A stretch of 64,000 nt of DNA from Akkermansia muciniphila (GCA_945861565.1 CAMAUY010000009.1:1-64000); one strand, 5' to 3'; shown: positions 35,876 through 45,707, counted from the stretch's first letter. The notes: generated from the letters alone by a model not told the origin. A program made the numbers and translations.

Positions 35876-38382
35876 ATCCTTCCGTCTGGCTTAATTCCGT
35901 TCTATTGGGATCTGGAACCATGGTTTTGGCGGTTGTTGCAGGGGTGGCGGTTGCCTTGTCGTTAAAGATCAGCCCGCTGCCGTGGCGCCGGCTTTGGTGG
36001 GCTGCCACGGTGATCGCTTTCGCGCTCCCACCGTTCTTGGCGACGAACGCGTGGCTGGAATGGACTGCCGGTTCCCGCGCCTTGTGGAATCCCGAGCGCC
36101 TGCATGGCCTCTCGATGGTTCTCGCCGTGCTCGTTCTGGCTGGCCTCACTTGGCCCGTCACCACCTTTCTGGTCTACGCTGCCTGGGAACACCTCGAACC
36201 GGCGCATCTTGAAGCGGAACCGCATTTGGTGGGAATGCCATTGATCCGTCGATTGCTTCTGCCGGTGGCCCGGTCCGCCCTGCAGTGTTCGGCCGCAATG
36301 ACGCTCGTAATGGCGCTCGCCAATTTCACGGTGCCGACCTTGTTTCAAGTGCGGGTGTTCACTGAGGAATTCTGGGTTCGATTCAATACCCAGTTCGACG
36401 CTATCGGAGCGTTGCAGACGGCATGGCCGTTGCTCCTATTGCCGGCCGTTGTCGGGTGGACGGCTCGACATCATCCGGTGTCATGGGCCCGAACTCAACC
36501 CGTTCAAAACACGGCCAGTTGGGTGCGACCGCTGCGCTCCCTGGTGCCATGGATTCATGGCTCCGCGGGTCTGGTGGTGGTGGTTTCGATCGTCTTGCCA
36601 TTACTTACTGTTTTGATTAGCCAGCGGACTTGGACGGAGTTGGGACCCGCGTGGTCGGCGGGAGTGGGTGCGGTCCAGAATTCCATTTGCGTGGCTGCCA
36701 GCGCTGCGGCCTGCGTTGCCGGAGTCGGTATCCTCCAGACTTTCGTCAATGCCTCCTTGCCGCCGGTGACTCCGCGTGGCGCGTTACGGGTTTGCATCGC
36801 AGGTTTTCGCGGTGCCCTGTGGCTTCCGTTTTTCATTCCCGGCATTTTCCTGGGTCTCGCCGTTTTGCAGGGAGGTCACTCCTGGCTGCCCGGCGTGGTC
36901 ACGCAAAACATGCTTTTTGTCGGACTGATTTTTGCGATCCGATATGCCGGTCCCGGATCCATCGCCCTGCACCTGTCGAGAGAGTCCAGTGATCGGTCGC
37001 CGGTCGAGGCCGCAATCCTTGCGGGTGGCTCGCGGCGCCAGATTTTTCGAAGGGTGATTTGGCCGCAGCTTCGGGCGGCCACATTCGCGGGTGCCGGCAT
37101 TGTCTATCTACTCTGCCTTTGGGATGTGGAGACGCTGGTACTGATTGTGCCTCCGGGCGGTGAAACCCTGGCGTTGCGAGTCTTTAATCTCCTGCATTAC
37201 GGACATGGAGGGCAAGTGAATGCACTCTGTCTCGTCACGCTCGGGGTCGCACTTCTTCCGTTTGCCGCCCTCGGGGTTGCGTCACGGCTGTTGTCCTGGT
37301 CTGGTTCCCGCTCGGGGCGTCGGCTGATTGCTTCCCGGGCGCGGGCGGTGGTCATTCCGATTGCCATGCTCATCGGAACGACCGGCTGCCGGCGGAATTC
37401 CGACGCGGAGGGAGATCCGCTGAAATCGGTGTTTTTTTCGTCGGCTCGTGTCATGGGTACCCGGGGTGTTGCTCCGGGACAGTTCAATAAGCCACGGTCG
37501 CTCGTCTGCGACTGGAATGACAATTTATACGTCACTGACATGACCGGACGGGTGCAAAAATTTTCTCCCGATGGCCGATTCTTGCTGCAGTGGCAGATGC
37601 CGCAAACCGATTTAGGGAAGCCAAAAGGCATGACGTTGGATCCCGACGGGAATGTGGTCGTGCTGGAACCTCACTATCAACGGGTGAACCACTTTACCCC
37701 CGAAGGACGGTTGGTGGCGCAGTGGGGGGAGAAGGGCACCAATTCCGGCCAACTCATCCTGCCTCGATCCATCGGGCTGAACTCGGCGGGCCAGTTTTTT
37801 ATTAGTGAGTACACGGTCGTGGAGCGTGTCCAACGGTTCGGCCCGGCTTCCCCGGTGAGAACGGCGGCGGCCGCCCGCTCGCATGCCGCGGTCGCCGGGT
37901 GGCAATGGGAGCTGACGTTTGGGAGCCCGGGTCTCGTCTCCGGCCAGTTCAACCGGGCCGAAGGTCTCTCGATCGGGCCCAATGACCGGGTGTATGTGGC
38001 CGATTCCTGCAATCACCGGATTCAGGTCTTCGATGCGCGCGGCAACTTTCTGAGAACTCATGGCCGAGCCGGCGCTAAACCGGGAGATTTTAGCTACCCT
38101 TACGATATTCGGGTGGACGCCGCAGGAATTCAGTACGTCTGCGAATTCGGCAACAGTCGAATTACGCTGTTGGATGCTCAGGACCGATTGATCGAAACAA
38201 TTGGGCGTGCCGGGGCGGCTCCGGGTGAATTCGCCAATCCCTGGGCGATTGCACTGGACTCACGCGGCAATCTCTATGTGGCAGATTCGCAGAATCATCG
38301 GGTACAAAAGTTCATCCGGCGAAAGGTTGTCCGCAACCCTCTGGGCCGGGTAACCGCATTGGGGGCGCTGCAAAGCCGATGA
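35872..38382 (+). CDS. Fusion: Fe3+-type ABC transporter permease (N-terminal ~490 aa) with C-terminal NHL-repeat beta-propeller
   Basis: Multi-TM permease with EAA-like loop VEAAILAGGSRRQIFRRVIWPQL; then RSGRRLIASRARAVVIPIAMLIGTTGCRRNSD (lipobox-like); then NHL blades (GQFNKPRSLVCDWNDNLYVTD, GQFNRAEGLSIGPNDRVYVADSCNHRIQVFD, GEFANPWAIALDSRGNLYVADSQNHRVQKF) in one open frame. Confidence 0.85.
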   Translation: MNPSVWLNSVLLGSGTMVLAVVAGVAVALSLKISPLPWRRLWWAATVIAFALPPFLATNAWLEWTAGSRALWNPERLHGLSMVLAVLVLAGLTWPVTTFLVYAAWEHLEPAHLEAEPHLVGMPLIRRLLLPVARSALQCSAAMTLVMALANFTVPTLFQVRVFTEEFWVRFNTQFDAIGALQTAWPLLLLPAVVGWTARHHPVSWARTQPVQNTASWVRPLRSLVPWIHGSAGLVVVVSIVLPLLTVLISQRTWTELGPAWSAGVGAVQNSICVAASAAACVAGVGILQTFVNASLPPVTPRGALRVCIAGFRGALWLPFFIPGIFLGLAVLQGGHSWLPGVVTQNMLFVGLIFAIRYAGPGSIALHLSRESSDRSPVEAAILAGGSRRQIFRRVIWPQLRAATFAGAGIVYLLCLWDVETLVLIVPPGGETLALRVFNLLHYGHGGQVNALCLVTLGVALLPFAALGVASRLLSWSGSRSGRRLIASRARAVVIPIAMLIGTTGCRRNSDAEGDPLKSVFFSSARVMGTRGVAPGQFNKPRSLVCDWNDNLYVTDMTGRVQKFSPDGRFLLQWQMPQTDLGKPKGMTLDPDGNVVVLEPHYQRVNHFTPEGRLVAQWGEKGTNSGQLILPRSIGLNSAGQFFISEYTVVERVQRFGPASPVRTAAAARSHAAVAGWQWELTFGSPGLVSGQFNRAEGLSIGPNDRVYVADSCNHRIQVFDARGNFLRTHGRAGAKPGDFSYPYDIRVDAAGIQYVCEFGNSRITLLDAQDRLIETIGRAGAAPGEFANPWAIALDSRGNLYVADSQNHRVQKFIRRKVVRNPLGRVTALGALQSR

Positions 38383-38424
38383 CGTGGGACCCCGTGCTAC
38401 TTATAAGCCCAACCATTTCCAACT

Positions 38425-40005
38425 ATGAGCAATTCCCAACCTACGCCGCGCGGCCATCGCCTTTGGATACCGATTAGCCTCGTCACCCTCGCCGCCCTCG
38501 CCATCACCGCCATTCAGCTGCAGCCGGAGGTGGACCGGAACTTCAAGAGTTGGGCCGGCTCCGCCATTGGGTTGCTCGCGAGCGTGTTCGTGGTGATTTG
38601 GTTCGCGCTGTTGAGCCGCGTCCGTTGGAAACTCCGCCTGACCACCCTGGCGATTGTTGGTCTCTCCGTCTTCGGCCTGAGCAAGGCCGTGCGCGTGGAC
38701 GGTACGGTCGATGGACGTGGCCTGCCGCGCCTCGTTTGGCGCTGGACGGAAGGACCCGAGCGTCGCTACACCCACCCGCCGGTCACCAATGGAATCGCCG
38801 GGGCAAAGGCGGCCACGAAGATCGCCGGGGCCTCGGATGTTCCGCAGTTCTTCGGGCCCAATCGCGACGGCCTCATTCGTGGGGCGAAGCTGGCGCGCGA
38901 CTGGAGTGTGCATCCGCCCAGGGAACTTTGGCGGCAACCGATCGGCGAAGGGTGGTCGGCCTTCGCGGTGGTCCAAGGCAGAGCTTACACGCAGGAACAG
39001 CGTGGCACCGGTGAACTGGTCACCTGTTACGAGCTCCTGACCGGGCACCTCGCGTGGGCGCACACCAATCACGTTCGCTTCAGCGAATGGCAGGGCGGCG
39101 ATGGCCCGCGCGCCACGCCGACGATCGACGGCGGAAAGGTTTTCACCATCGGCGGGACGGGAATACTGGATTGCCTCGACGCGGACGACGGCCGCAGCCT
39201 TTGGTCTCGTGACGTCCTCGGTGAAAACAAATTGCCGAATCTAATCTGGGGCATCAGCGGCTCACCCCTGGTCTTCGATGACTTGGTCGTCGTCACCGGC
39301 GGTTTCACCAACGGCCCGATGCTGCTGGCCTACGAACGTGCCTCCGGCAAACCGCGGTGGGCAGTGGGCGGGGACAAGTCTGGGTATTCGTCGCCGATGC
39401 TGGCTACGCTCGCGGGTCAACGGGTGGTGTTGTCCGTGAACGCGTCAAGCCTGACCGCCCACGAACCCGCGACCGGCAAGCGGTTGCTCGATCATCCCTG
39501 GGCCAAGGATAACTGGCCGAAGGCGTCGCAACCGGTCGTGCTCGGAGACGACCGCGTGTTCATCTCGGCGGGTTACGGCATGGGTTGCGAGATGTTGAAG
39601 ATCACGGCGACCGGCGAGGGCGGACTCTCCGCCGCGGTGCTCTGGAAGAACAAGCGGATGAAGACCCAGTTCAACAGCGCGGCCGTGCGCGACGGATTAC
39701 TCTACGGACTCGATGACGGATTGCTCGCGTGCGTGGACATTGCGACCGGTGAACGCAAGTGGAAGGATGCCCGCTATGGCTCGGGCCAGACGTTGCTCGT
39801 CGATGACTTGATCCTCGTGCAGGCTGAGCGAGGCATTGTGGCGCTGGTAGAAGCCAAGCCGGACGGCTATAGCGAACTCGGCCGGATCACCGCGCTGACC
39901 AGCAAGACGTGGAATCACCCAACGCTGGCGGGATGCTATCTCCTGGCGCGCAACGATCGGGAGGTCGTTTGTTACGAACTTGCCACGGCCCAGGCGATCG
40001 AATGA
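38425..40005 (+). CDS. PQQ-binding-like beta-propeller protein, membrane-anchored
   Basis: N-terminal TMs; outer membrane/PQQ-like propeller segments VFTIGGTGILDCLDADDGRSLWSRDVLGENK, LLACVDIATGERKWKDARYGSGQTLLVDDLILVQ. Confidence 0.85.
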   Translation: MSNSQPTPRGHRLWIPISLVTLAALAITAIQLQPEVDRNFKSWAGSAIGLLASVFVVIWFALLSRVRWKLRLTTLAIVGLSVFGLSKAVRVDGTVDGRGLPRLVWRWTEGPERRYTHPPVTNGIAGAKAATKIAGASDVPQFFGPNRDGLIRGAKLARDWSVHPPRELWRQPIGEGWSAFAVVQGRAYTQEQRGTGELVTCYELLTGHLAWAHTNHVRFSEWQGGDGPRATPTIDGGKVFTIGGTGILDCLDADDGRSLWSRDVLGENKLPNLIWGISGSPLVFDDLVVVTGGFTNGPMLLAYERASGKPRWAVGGDKSGYSSPMLATLAGQRVVLSVNASSLTAHEPATGKRLLDHPWAKDNWPKASQPVVLGDDRVFISAGYGMGCEMLKITATGEGGLSAAVLWKNKRMKTQFNSAAVRDGLLYGLDDGLLACVDIATGERKWKDARYGSGQTLLVDDLILVQAERGIVALVEAKPDGYSELGRITALTSKTWNHPTLAGCYLLARNDREVVCYELATAQAIE

Positions 40006-40020
40006 AGATCGTTTCCCGTC

Positions 40021-40119
40021 GGTGCCAAATCTCGCCAGGAACGCCGAAAAGTCACCGCGCTCCACTTTGTCGCGGCGGAACTGATACACGATCAATTGAG
40101 GGTCGCTCACCGCCGACAC
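40021..40119 (-). pseudogene. 5' fragment of an unidentified gene
   Basis: MSAVSDPQLIVYQFRRDKVERGDFSAFLARFGT, a plausible protein start that then runs antisense into the PQQ gene. Confidence 0.4.
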
Positions 40120-40257
40120 TTTGGCGGATCCTCCAAATTTTCGCCATCCCCCTCGCTGTCTTCGCGAGATTCTTATAGCCTGCTCCGCATCAATGGCCTG
40201 GGATCAGTCAGTCAGGAGTTCCTTCGTGAAATGCTCAAGCCTCGCCGATAAGACAAC

Positions 40258-40416
40258 ATGATCCGCCTCGAAGACATTAAGCCCGGCCTCCCGCTTACCG
40301 GCCTCGAACCTGCCGTTATCGGCAGCGTGATCGCCGCCACTCCGATCGGAACCGGTGCGGTTCAAGTTATCTACAAGTTGCCGGACGGCTCCATCCACGA
40401 ACGTCTGGTAACCTCG
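40258..40416 (+). pseudogene. 5' fragment of a SNF2-type helicase of the kind found in defense islands
   Basis: MIRLEDIKPGLPLTGLEPAVIGSVIAATPIGTGAVQVIYKLPDGSIHERLVTS resembles the N-terminus of large DISARM-like/DUF3883-associated helicases; no helicase motifs follow. Confidence 0.6.
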
Positions 40417-40420
40417 TCCC

Positions 40421-41113
40421 TACAAAGCCAAAGCGACACTGGGCAAGGAGTCACGCGAATGGCGCTACTACCTCCCCAAAGGATCCAGTACCATTCGAGC
40501 GAGCGGTCCCGACGAGCAGGAACTCATGGGCCTCGCGAATACGATCCCCTTCGACGACCGAATCAACCCCGAGGAAATCGTGATCCTCAACTATCCCGGC
40601 CCCGACCGGTCCGTGCGTCTCGACCAGCTTCGCTTGGGGCGTGCCGTGCCACGCCGCTATCGCAACCGTCGCATCGGCGACTTCCTCAAAGAACTCGACA
40701 TCACGGAAGGGTGGTCCACGGGCATTCCAAAAATCCTGCGGGTCATGAGCCGCAATGGATCGTCGGCACCTGAGTTCGAGTTCGACGCCGACCACTCCTA
40801 CTTCCTCGTTCGACTCCCCGTACACTCGCAAGAAAAACAGACCCCGGAAGTCACCCCGGAAGTCACCCCGGAAGTCGGTAAACTGCTTAGAGTCTGCCAA
40901 GGCACCCATTCCAGAAAGGAATTCCAGGAAATGCTGGAGCTTCGGGACGCCGAGCACATACGAGTGGCCTACATATCACCGGCAATTGCCGGCGAGTTCA
41001 TCGAAATGCAGCTCCCCGACAAACCCACCAGCCGCCTGCAAAAATATCGTCTCATCGCCAAAGGCCGGGCATGGCTGGCGAAAAATCCGTCTACCGCCCC
41101 GAAATCCGTATGA
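40421..41113 (+). pseudogene. Internally deleted AlbA_2 / RecG-like ATP-binding protein
   Basis: Frame reads YKAKATLGKESREWRYYLPKGSSTIRASGPDEQELMGLANTIPFDDRIN directly joined to PEEIVILNYPGPDRSVRLDQLRLGRAVPRRYRNRRIGDFLKELDITEGWSTGIPKILRVMSRNGSSAPEFEFD...TPEVTPEVTPEV. The central section (AlbA_2 remainder and HATPase region) is absent. Confidence 0.65.
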
Positions 41114-41415
41114 AACCCTGGAGAGAAGTTTTTGGAGAAATGTTATGAGAGACTCACGCGAAGACGCGAAGACGCGAAGGGAGGACTGGAATGAGGAAAA
41201 CGTGTCGGCGGTTGTTGTTGATTGTGGCTATCTCCGACTTCTAAAGATGCCTCTCGGCCTCTTGATCAACTTCGGAGAATGCCAAGACACTCGGGTTCCA
41301 CAATGCCGAGTGGGAGTGAACCAAAACTCTGCCGCTAAAAGATTTGTCGAAAATGGATTTTCCATCGATCCTCCGCGGGCTTCGAAGCCGTCGACAAAGC
41401 CCCGACTGCCACTCT

Positions 41416-42570
41416 ATGGATCCGCTCTATTTTAAGGAATTCAACGCGCACTTCGACCCCAACCGTGCCCGTCTCAACTTGCGATGCGGAGGGAAGGTTC
41501 GCATCGTTTCCGGGGTTGAAACAGGCCAGTTGGCCGGAAGCATGGGCACCCTCGAAGCCGTCGCGAAGTACGCCGTCGACTCCGGCAGTCAATCGGTGAT
41601 GATCTCCAACTACCTTTTAAATGGTCCTGGCCACGGAGACAATGCCAAGATCGTCTTTCGAGATCCCAAGGAGATCCGGCAGATTCTTGACGATCTGAGA
41701 ATCGTCGTGCCGACTATCAGTGCGCATTGTGCGGCCTATGCGCATCTAAGCGCTAAATGGGGCCCGGAATTTGCCGACAAATTTGTTCCACCCGCGGTCT
41801 TGGCCCGTGGCGCGGCGTACGTGGAAAGTTGGTCCGAGGAGTACCTGATCGGCGTGTTGGAAACAGGGACAACGGCCGGCATTCACATCTTTGGCTGGTT
41901 CTGGGGGCTTTGGGGCAATCCGGTATTGCACAGCGGTTATCCGTGGATCTTCGGATGGGACACAATGATGTCCGCGGGACTCGAGAGATTCACCTCCGTC
42001 ACCGCCAAAGTCCGCGCCCGCGCCAACCAGCTTGGCGCCTACCTCGCGCACGAACTCCATCCGGGCACCGGCGCGATTTGTTCCCGCGATTTTGGATTGT
42101 TGCTGATGGCCACGGACTACGACAAAAGCCTGTGCGTGTGGGGCGATCCCAGCCATTGCTGGGCGGGGGAGAATTGGACCCGACGATTTACCAGCCCGAT
42201 CGTCGCACCGCGGGTTGTCGGAAGCCACGTGAAGAATTTCAAGTACCTTGACGGTGCATCGACGCTGATGATTTCCGAGGATTGGCTGCAACGGGGGCAC
42301 CAGTTCTGCGGGCACGGAGAAGGGGAGGTGAATCTGGAAAGCTATGCCAAGATGCTCCTGGCGATCGGCGTGGGCGAACGGTTTTGTGCCATACAAGGCG
42401 GCGACATCATGCCGCTCTTCAGCGAGGCCGAAGACAGCATTCTGCCGCTCACCGCGCCATCACCGGATCTGCTCGGTGCTTGCAGCTCGGGCATTGAGTG
42501 GGTCAATGAGCATCTCGCTGGCATGTCCCTGACGTCGGCGACATTCACGGACGCCATGGCCAAGGTTTAA
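41416..42570 (+). CDS. sugar phosphate isomerase/epimerase (xylose isomerase-like TIM barrel)
   Basis: IRQILDDLRIVVPTISAHCAAYAHLSAKW; KNFKYLDGAS; CGHGEGEVNLESYAKMLLAIG. Start set at ATG 41416 (MDPLYFKEF). Confidence 0.75.
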   Translation: MDPLYFKEFNAHFDPNRARLNLRCGGKVRIVSGVETGQLAGSMGTLEAVAKYAVDSGSQSVMISNYLLNGPGHGDNAKIVFRDPKEIRQILDDLRIVVPTISAHCAAYAHLSAKWGPEFADKFVPPAVLARGAAYVESWSEEYLIGVLETGTTAGIHIFGWFWGLWGNPVLHSGYPWIFGWDTMMSAGLERFTSVTAKVRARANQLGAYLAHELHPGTGAICSRDFGLLLMATDYDKSLCVWGDPSHCWAGENWTRRFTSPIVAPRVVGSHVKNFKYLDGASTLMISEDWLQRGHQFCGHGEGEVNLESYAKMLLAIGVGERFCAIQGGDIMPLFSEAEDSILPLTAPSPDLLGACSSGIEWVNEHLAGMSLTSATFTDAMAKV

Positions 42571-42734
42571 TCGGCGGGGTCGTCATTCGAACCAGAGACC
42601 GATCTGGCCGTTCCGCCCGGGTAGATGCGGGGTGCTGCGGTCCTGAACTTCATTTTGTGGCGACTGAACTCGTGAACAGTTCCAGCCCGAATGACAATTC
42701 GCCGGCGACTTCTCGAATGGGTGACCGTGCGGCG

Positions 42735-43202
42735 TCAAAACCTTCGGGCCAGCAACCGCTGGAAGCGCCACCGGTTGTAACGCTGAGCGAGAATGCAGGG
42801 CAGATTTGCCGCTAGTCCATAGGCGATCATGACCAGGTCAGCCCACCAAGGGTTCCAAAGGAAAAACACCGGCGTACAGCCGAGGGCAAACCAGTGACAG
42901 AGTTCGCCACGCCAGGTTTCGCGGATGAAGCGGCGCAGGTAGTCGGCATTGGTGCCTGCGAGTGTGCCCTTGGCGAACCCGCCACCGAACCAGCGCGACG
43001 CATCCGGCAGGCGGTCTTTCCAGCTTTTGATGCCGAAAACGCGTTCGTAGAATCGTCCGCTTTGTTCCCACGCTCGCGCTCCGCCCGGATTGAACCACGT
43101 TACCGGCATCCGCGTGAAGACCCACGCCAGACTGAGTTGAATGACGGGCCAGCCGGCCACGTTCAACAGGATGATCCAGACAATGGGCAGTTCAATCGGC
43201 AC
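42735..43202 (-). CDS. crtO: glycosyl-4,4'-diaponeurosporenoate acyltransferase
   Basis: WFNPGGARAWEQSGRFYERVFGIKSWKDRLPDASRWFGGGFAKGTLAG...FIRETWRGELCHWFAL; adjacent to CrtQ- and CrtN-like genes. Confidence 0.85.
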   Translation of the reverse strand: MPIELPIVWIILLNVAGWPVIQLSLAWVFTRMPVTWFNPGGARAWEQSGRFYERVFGIKSWKDRLPDASRWFGGGFAKGTLAGTNADYLRRFIRETWRGELCHWFALGCTPVFFLWNPWWADLVMIAYGLAANLPCILAQRYNRWRFQRLLARRF

Positions 43203-44241
43203 GAATCTCGCGTCCTTTCCAGGCCACCGTCTTGCCCGACCGCATCGCCGAGCGGGCGAAGACGGCGAAGAAAAAAATCAACGGCACAGGGTAAAGCAGC
43301 GCCGTATAAAATCGAAATGTCCCCGTCAGCCGGCTGATCCAAGCGATCTGCGCGGCGCACAAGAGATACATTGCGCCCCATTTCAACCCGTCTCCCGTTA
43401 TCAGCCAGCCGAACGGCGCGAGCATCAGGCCGATCATCCAGGCCACGACTACGAGCAATATCCCTCGCGGCGTCTGGCCGGCTCCAGAGGCGAAGCCCTT
43501 GGTCCAGCCTGCGATCAAGGTGGGCAGTCCGTCCGGGTACATTCGGAAGGCCAACGCGCCTCGGCCACGCTCGCTGCGAATCGGTATCCGGGCAGCGCGA
43601 AACTGCCCGGCCAGCCAGAAGTTTTCGAGAATCCGGCCTTTGACGGATTCGTGCCCGCCGACCCGCCGGTAACTCTCCCGATCCACCAGCAACATCTGCC
43701 CGAACAACCCCTGCGGTACCGTGCCGACATTCATGTTGACGTTGAAGAACAGCGAGAGGTTTTCATACGGTTTGCGGACCACGTGGTGCGGCCCGACCGA
43801 AAGCGCGCCACCGGTGTAGCCGGCCAGGATGCGCGCCAACCCATCCGGATCGAGCCACGTGTCCGCGTCGAGGAACAACAGCAGGCCGCCGGACGCCACG
43901 CTGGCGCCCTGATGACACGCCCACGTCTTGCCACGCCAGCCGTCGGGCAGTGGTTGTGAAGCGATCACCGTCGCGCCCAGTTGCCGGGCAATCTCGGCCG
44001 TGCGATCCGTCGAGCCATCGTCCACGACGATGATCTCGAGCGGCTTCACCCGCTGCGATGCGAGGGAACGAAGCAGCGTCGGCAGATTGTGCTCCTCGTT
44101 ACGGGCGGGAATGATGACGTTCACGGCTGCCGAATTACCTGTCGAACCATTCCCACCGCGCCGGCGAAGGCGAATCACCAGGAGGAATCCGGACGACCAC
44201 AGCACGAGCGTGACGACGAGCAGGATCATCGCGCATCCCAA
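43192..44241 (-). CDS. crtQ: family 2 glycosyltransferase (4,4'-diaponeurosporenoate glycosyltransferase-like)
   Basis: VIIPARNEEHNLPTLLRSLASQRVKPLEIIVVDDGSTDRTAEIARQLGA; LFLDADTWLDPDGL; overlaps the CrtO-like gene. Confidence 0.85.
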   Translation of the reverse strand: MGCAMILLVVTLVLWSSGFLLVIRLRRRGGNGSTGNSAAVNVIIPARNEEHNLPTLLRSLASQRVKPLEIIVVDDGSTDRTAEIARQLGATVIASQPLPDGWRGKTWACHQGASVASGGLLLFLDADTWLDPDGLARILAGYTGGALSVGPHHVVRKPYENLSLFFNVNMNVGTVPQGLFGQMLLVDRESYRRVGGHESVKGRILENFWLAGQFRAARIPIRSERGRGALAFRMYPDGLPTLIAGWTKGFASGAGQTPRGILLVVVAWMIGLMLAPFGWLITGDGLKWGAMYLLCAAQIAWISRLTGTFRFYTALLYPVPLIFFFAVFARSAMRSGKTVAWKGREIRAD

Positions 44242-45707
44242 GCGACGACCGTCTTGGCGACGTTCTGGCCGCAGAGGACGACCATCGGCATGCCGCCGCC
44301 CGGGTTGACCGAGCCGCCGACGAAAAACAGATTCGGATAAAGCGTGCTTTGCTTCGGCGCTTTGAACGCGAGGTTTTTCCAGCGGTCGCTCACGACGCCG
44401 TAGATCGAGCCCCGGTTGGAGTTGTATTGCGCGCGGATGTCGAGCGGTGTCCAGACGTGTTCGAAGACGACATGCTTGCGCAAATCTTTCAGGCCCATCC
44501 GTTCCAGCTTGTCCAGGATGCGCTCCTTGAGCTTGAAATAGTCTTCGCGCGTCAGTGGATGCTCGTCGTCAATGTGGGGGATGTGCGGCAGGATTTTCAG
44601 GCAATCGCAGCCCGCGGGCGCAACGGTTGGATCGGTCTTCGAAGCGGCCACCAGATAAATCGTCGGATCGTCGGGCAACTCGTATCGTTCGAAGACCTTG
44701 GCGAAATGTTCCTTTTGATGTTCGCTAAAAAAGAAATTGTGATGCGCGAGTTGCGGATACTGGCAATCGAGGCCGAGCTCCACCACGAGGCCGGAACAGG
44801 TGGGTTCGAGTTTCTTTTCCAACGAAGCGATGAAGGCTTTATCCTCGCGCAGCAGTTTTTCGTAGGCCGGGATGACCTCCATGTTCGACACAATGATGTC
44901 CGCCGAGTGGAAGGTTCCATTCGCCACGAGTCCGGTGACGCGTGAGCCCTCGCGGCGCACTTCGCTGACTTCGGCGTTGAGATGGACCTTGATGCCGAGT
45001 TCGTCCATCAGGCGGCGCAGGCCTATGGCGATGTTGTAGAGCCCGCCGTCCACATACCATAGATCGTAGCGGAACTGGATCGTCGGCATGGCATTCATGA
45101 ACGCCGGTGCGCGATACGCCGACGAGCCGACGTATTTGATGAAGAAGTCAAAGATGTCGCGGAAGTAGCGCGTCTTCAGATGTGACGCCACGCCTTGGTG
45201 CATGGTGCGAAAGAGATCGAACTGGAAAAACTTGAACAGGCCGTAGTGTCTGGCGAAACCCTGCCAATTGTCCAAGCCCTGCTCGAAGTAACCGTCGTTC
45301 GTGAGATCGTAAAGATCGGCCGAGTACTTGAGGAAGCGCTCGATGTTCGCGGGTGGCTCGCCGACTTTGCGTGCTTCGGCAGCCATCTTCTCGGGTTCGG
45401 GATACAAATCCAGCGTGACGCCGTCCTCGAAAAAATTCCGCCAATGCGGCCGCAGCGCCCGGATCGCGAAGTAATCACTCATCCTCTTCCCGCTGCGCTC
45501 GAACAGGCGCTCGAAAATGTGCGGCAGCGTGAGAATGGACGGGCCGAGGTCGAAAGTGTAGCCGCGCTCCTTGAGCACGTTGAGCTTGCCGCCAATTTGG
45601 GCGTTCTTCTCGAACACCTCGACGTCGTAACCCGACTGCTTTAGCGAAATCGCGGCGGACAGTCCGCCGAGTCCCGCGCCGATGACGATGACTTTCTTGT
45701 TACTCAT
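44226..45707 (-). CDS. phytoene desaturase-family (CrtN/CrtP-like) carotenoid oxidoreductase
   Basis: KKVIVIGAGLGGLSAAISLKQSGYDVEVFEKNAQIGGKLN; C-terminal NLFFVGGSVNPGGGMPMVVLCGQNVAKTV. Confidence 0.92.
   Translation of the reverse strand: MSNKKVIVIGAGLGGLSAAISLKQSGYDVEVFEKNAQIGGKLNVLKERGYTFDLGPSILTLPHIFERLFERSGKRMSDYFAIRALRPHWRNFFEDGVTLDLYPEPEKMAAEARKVGEPPANIERFLKYSADLYDLTNDGYFEQGLDNWQGFARHYGLFKFFQFDLFRTMHQGVASHLKTRYFRDIFDFFIKYVGSSAYRAPAFMNAMPTIQFRYDLWYVDGGLYNIAIGLRRLMDELGIKVHLNAEVSEVRREGSRVTGLVANGTFHSADIIVSNMEVIPAYEKLLREDKAFIASLEKKLEPTCSGLVVELGLDCQYPQLAHHNFFFSEHQKEHFAKVFERYELPDDPTIYLVAASKTDPTVAPAGCDCLKILPHIPHIDDEHPLTREDYFKLKERILDKLERMGLKDLRKHVVFEHVWTPLDIRAQYNSNRGSIYGVVSDRWKNLAFKAPKQSTLYPNLFFVGGSVNPGGGMPMVVLCGQNVAKTVVAWDAR

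Noticed and set aside
40258-40773. 171-aa ORF as an intact gene
   Set aside because: Only the first ~53 codons resemble a protein family; the remainder is out of frame with the AlbA_2/RecG-like fragment it overlaps.
40845-40874. Repeat gaagtcacccc x3 considered as a CRISPR-like or VNTR array
   Set aside because: Encodes the TPEVTPEVTPEV linker common in AlbA_2/RecG-like proteins; too short and without spacers.
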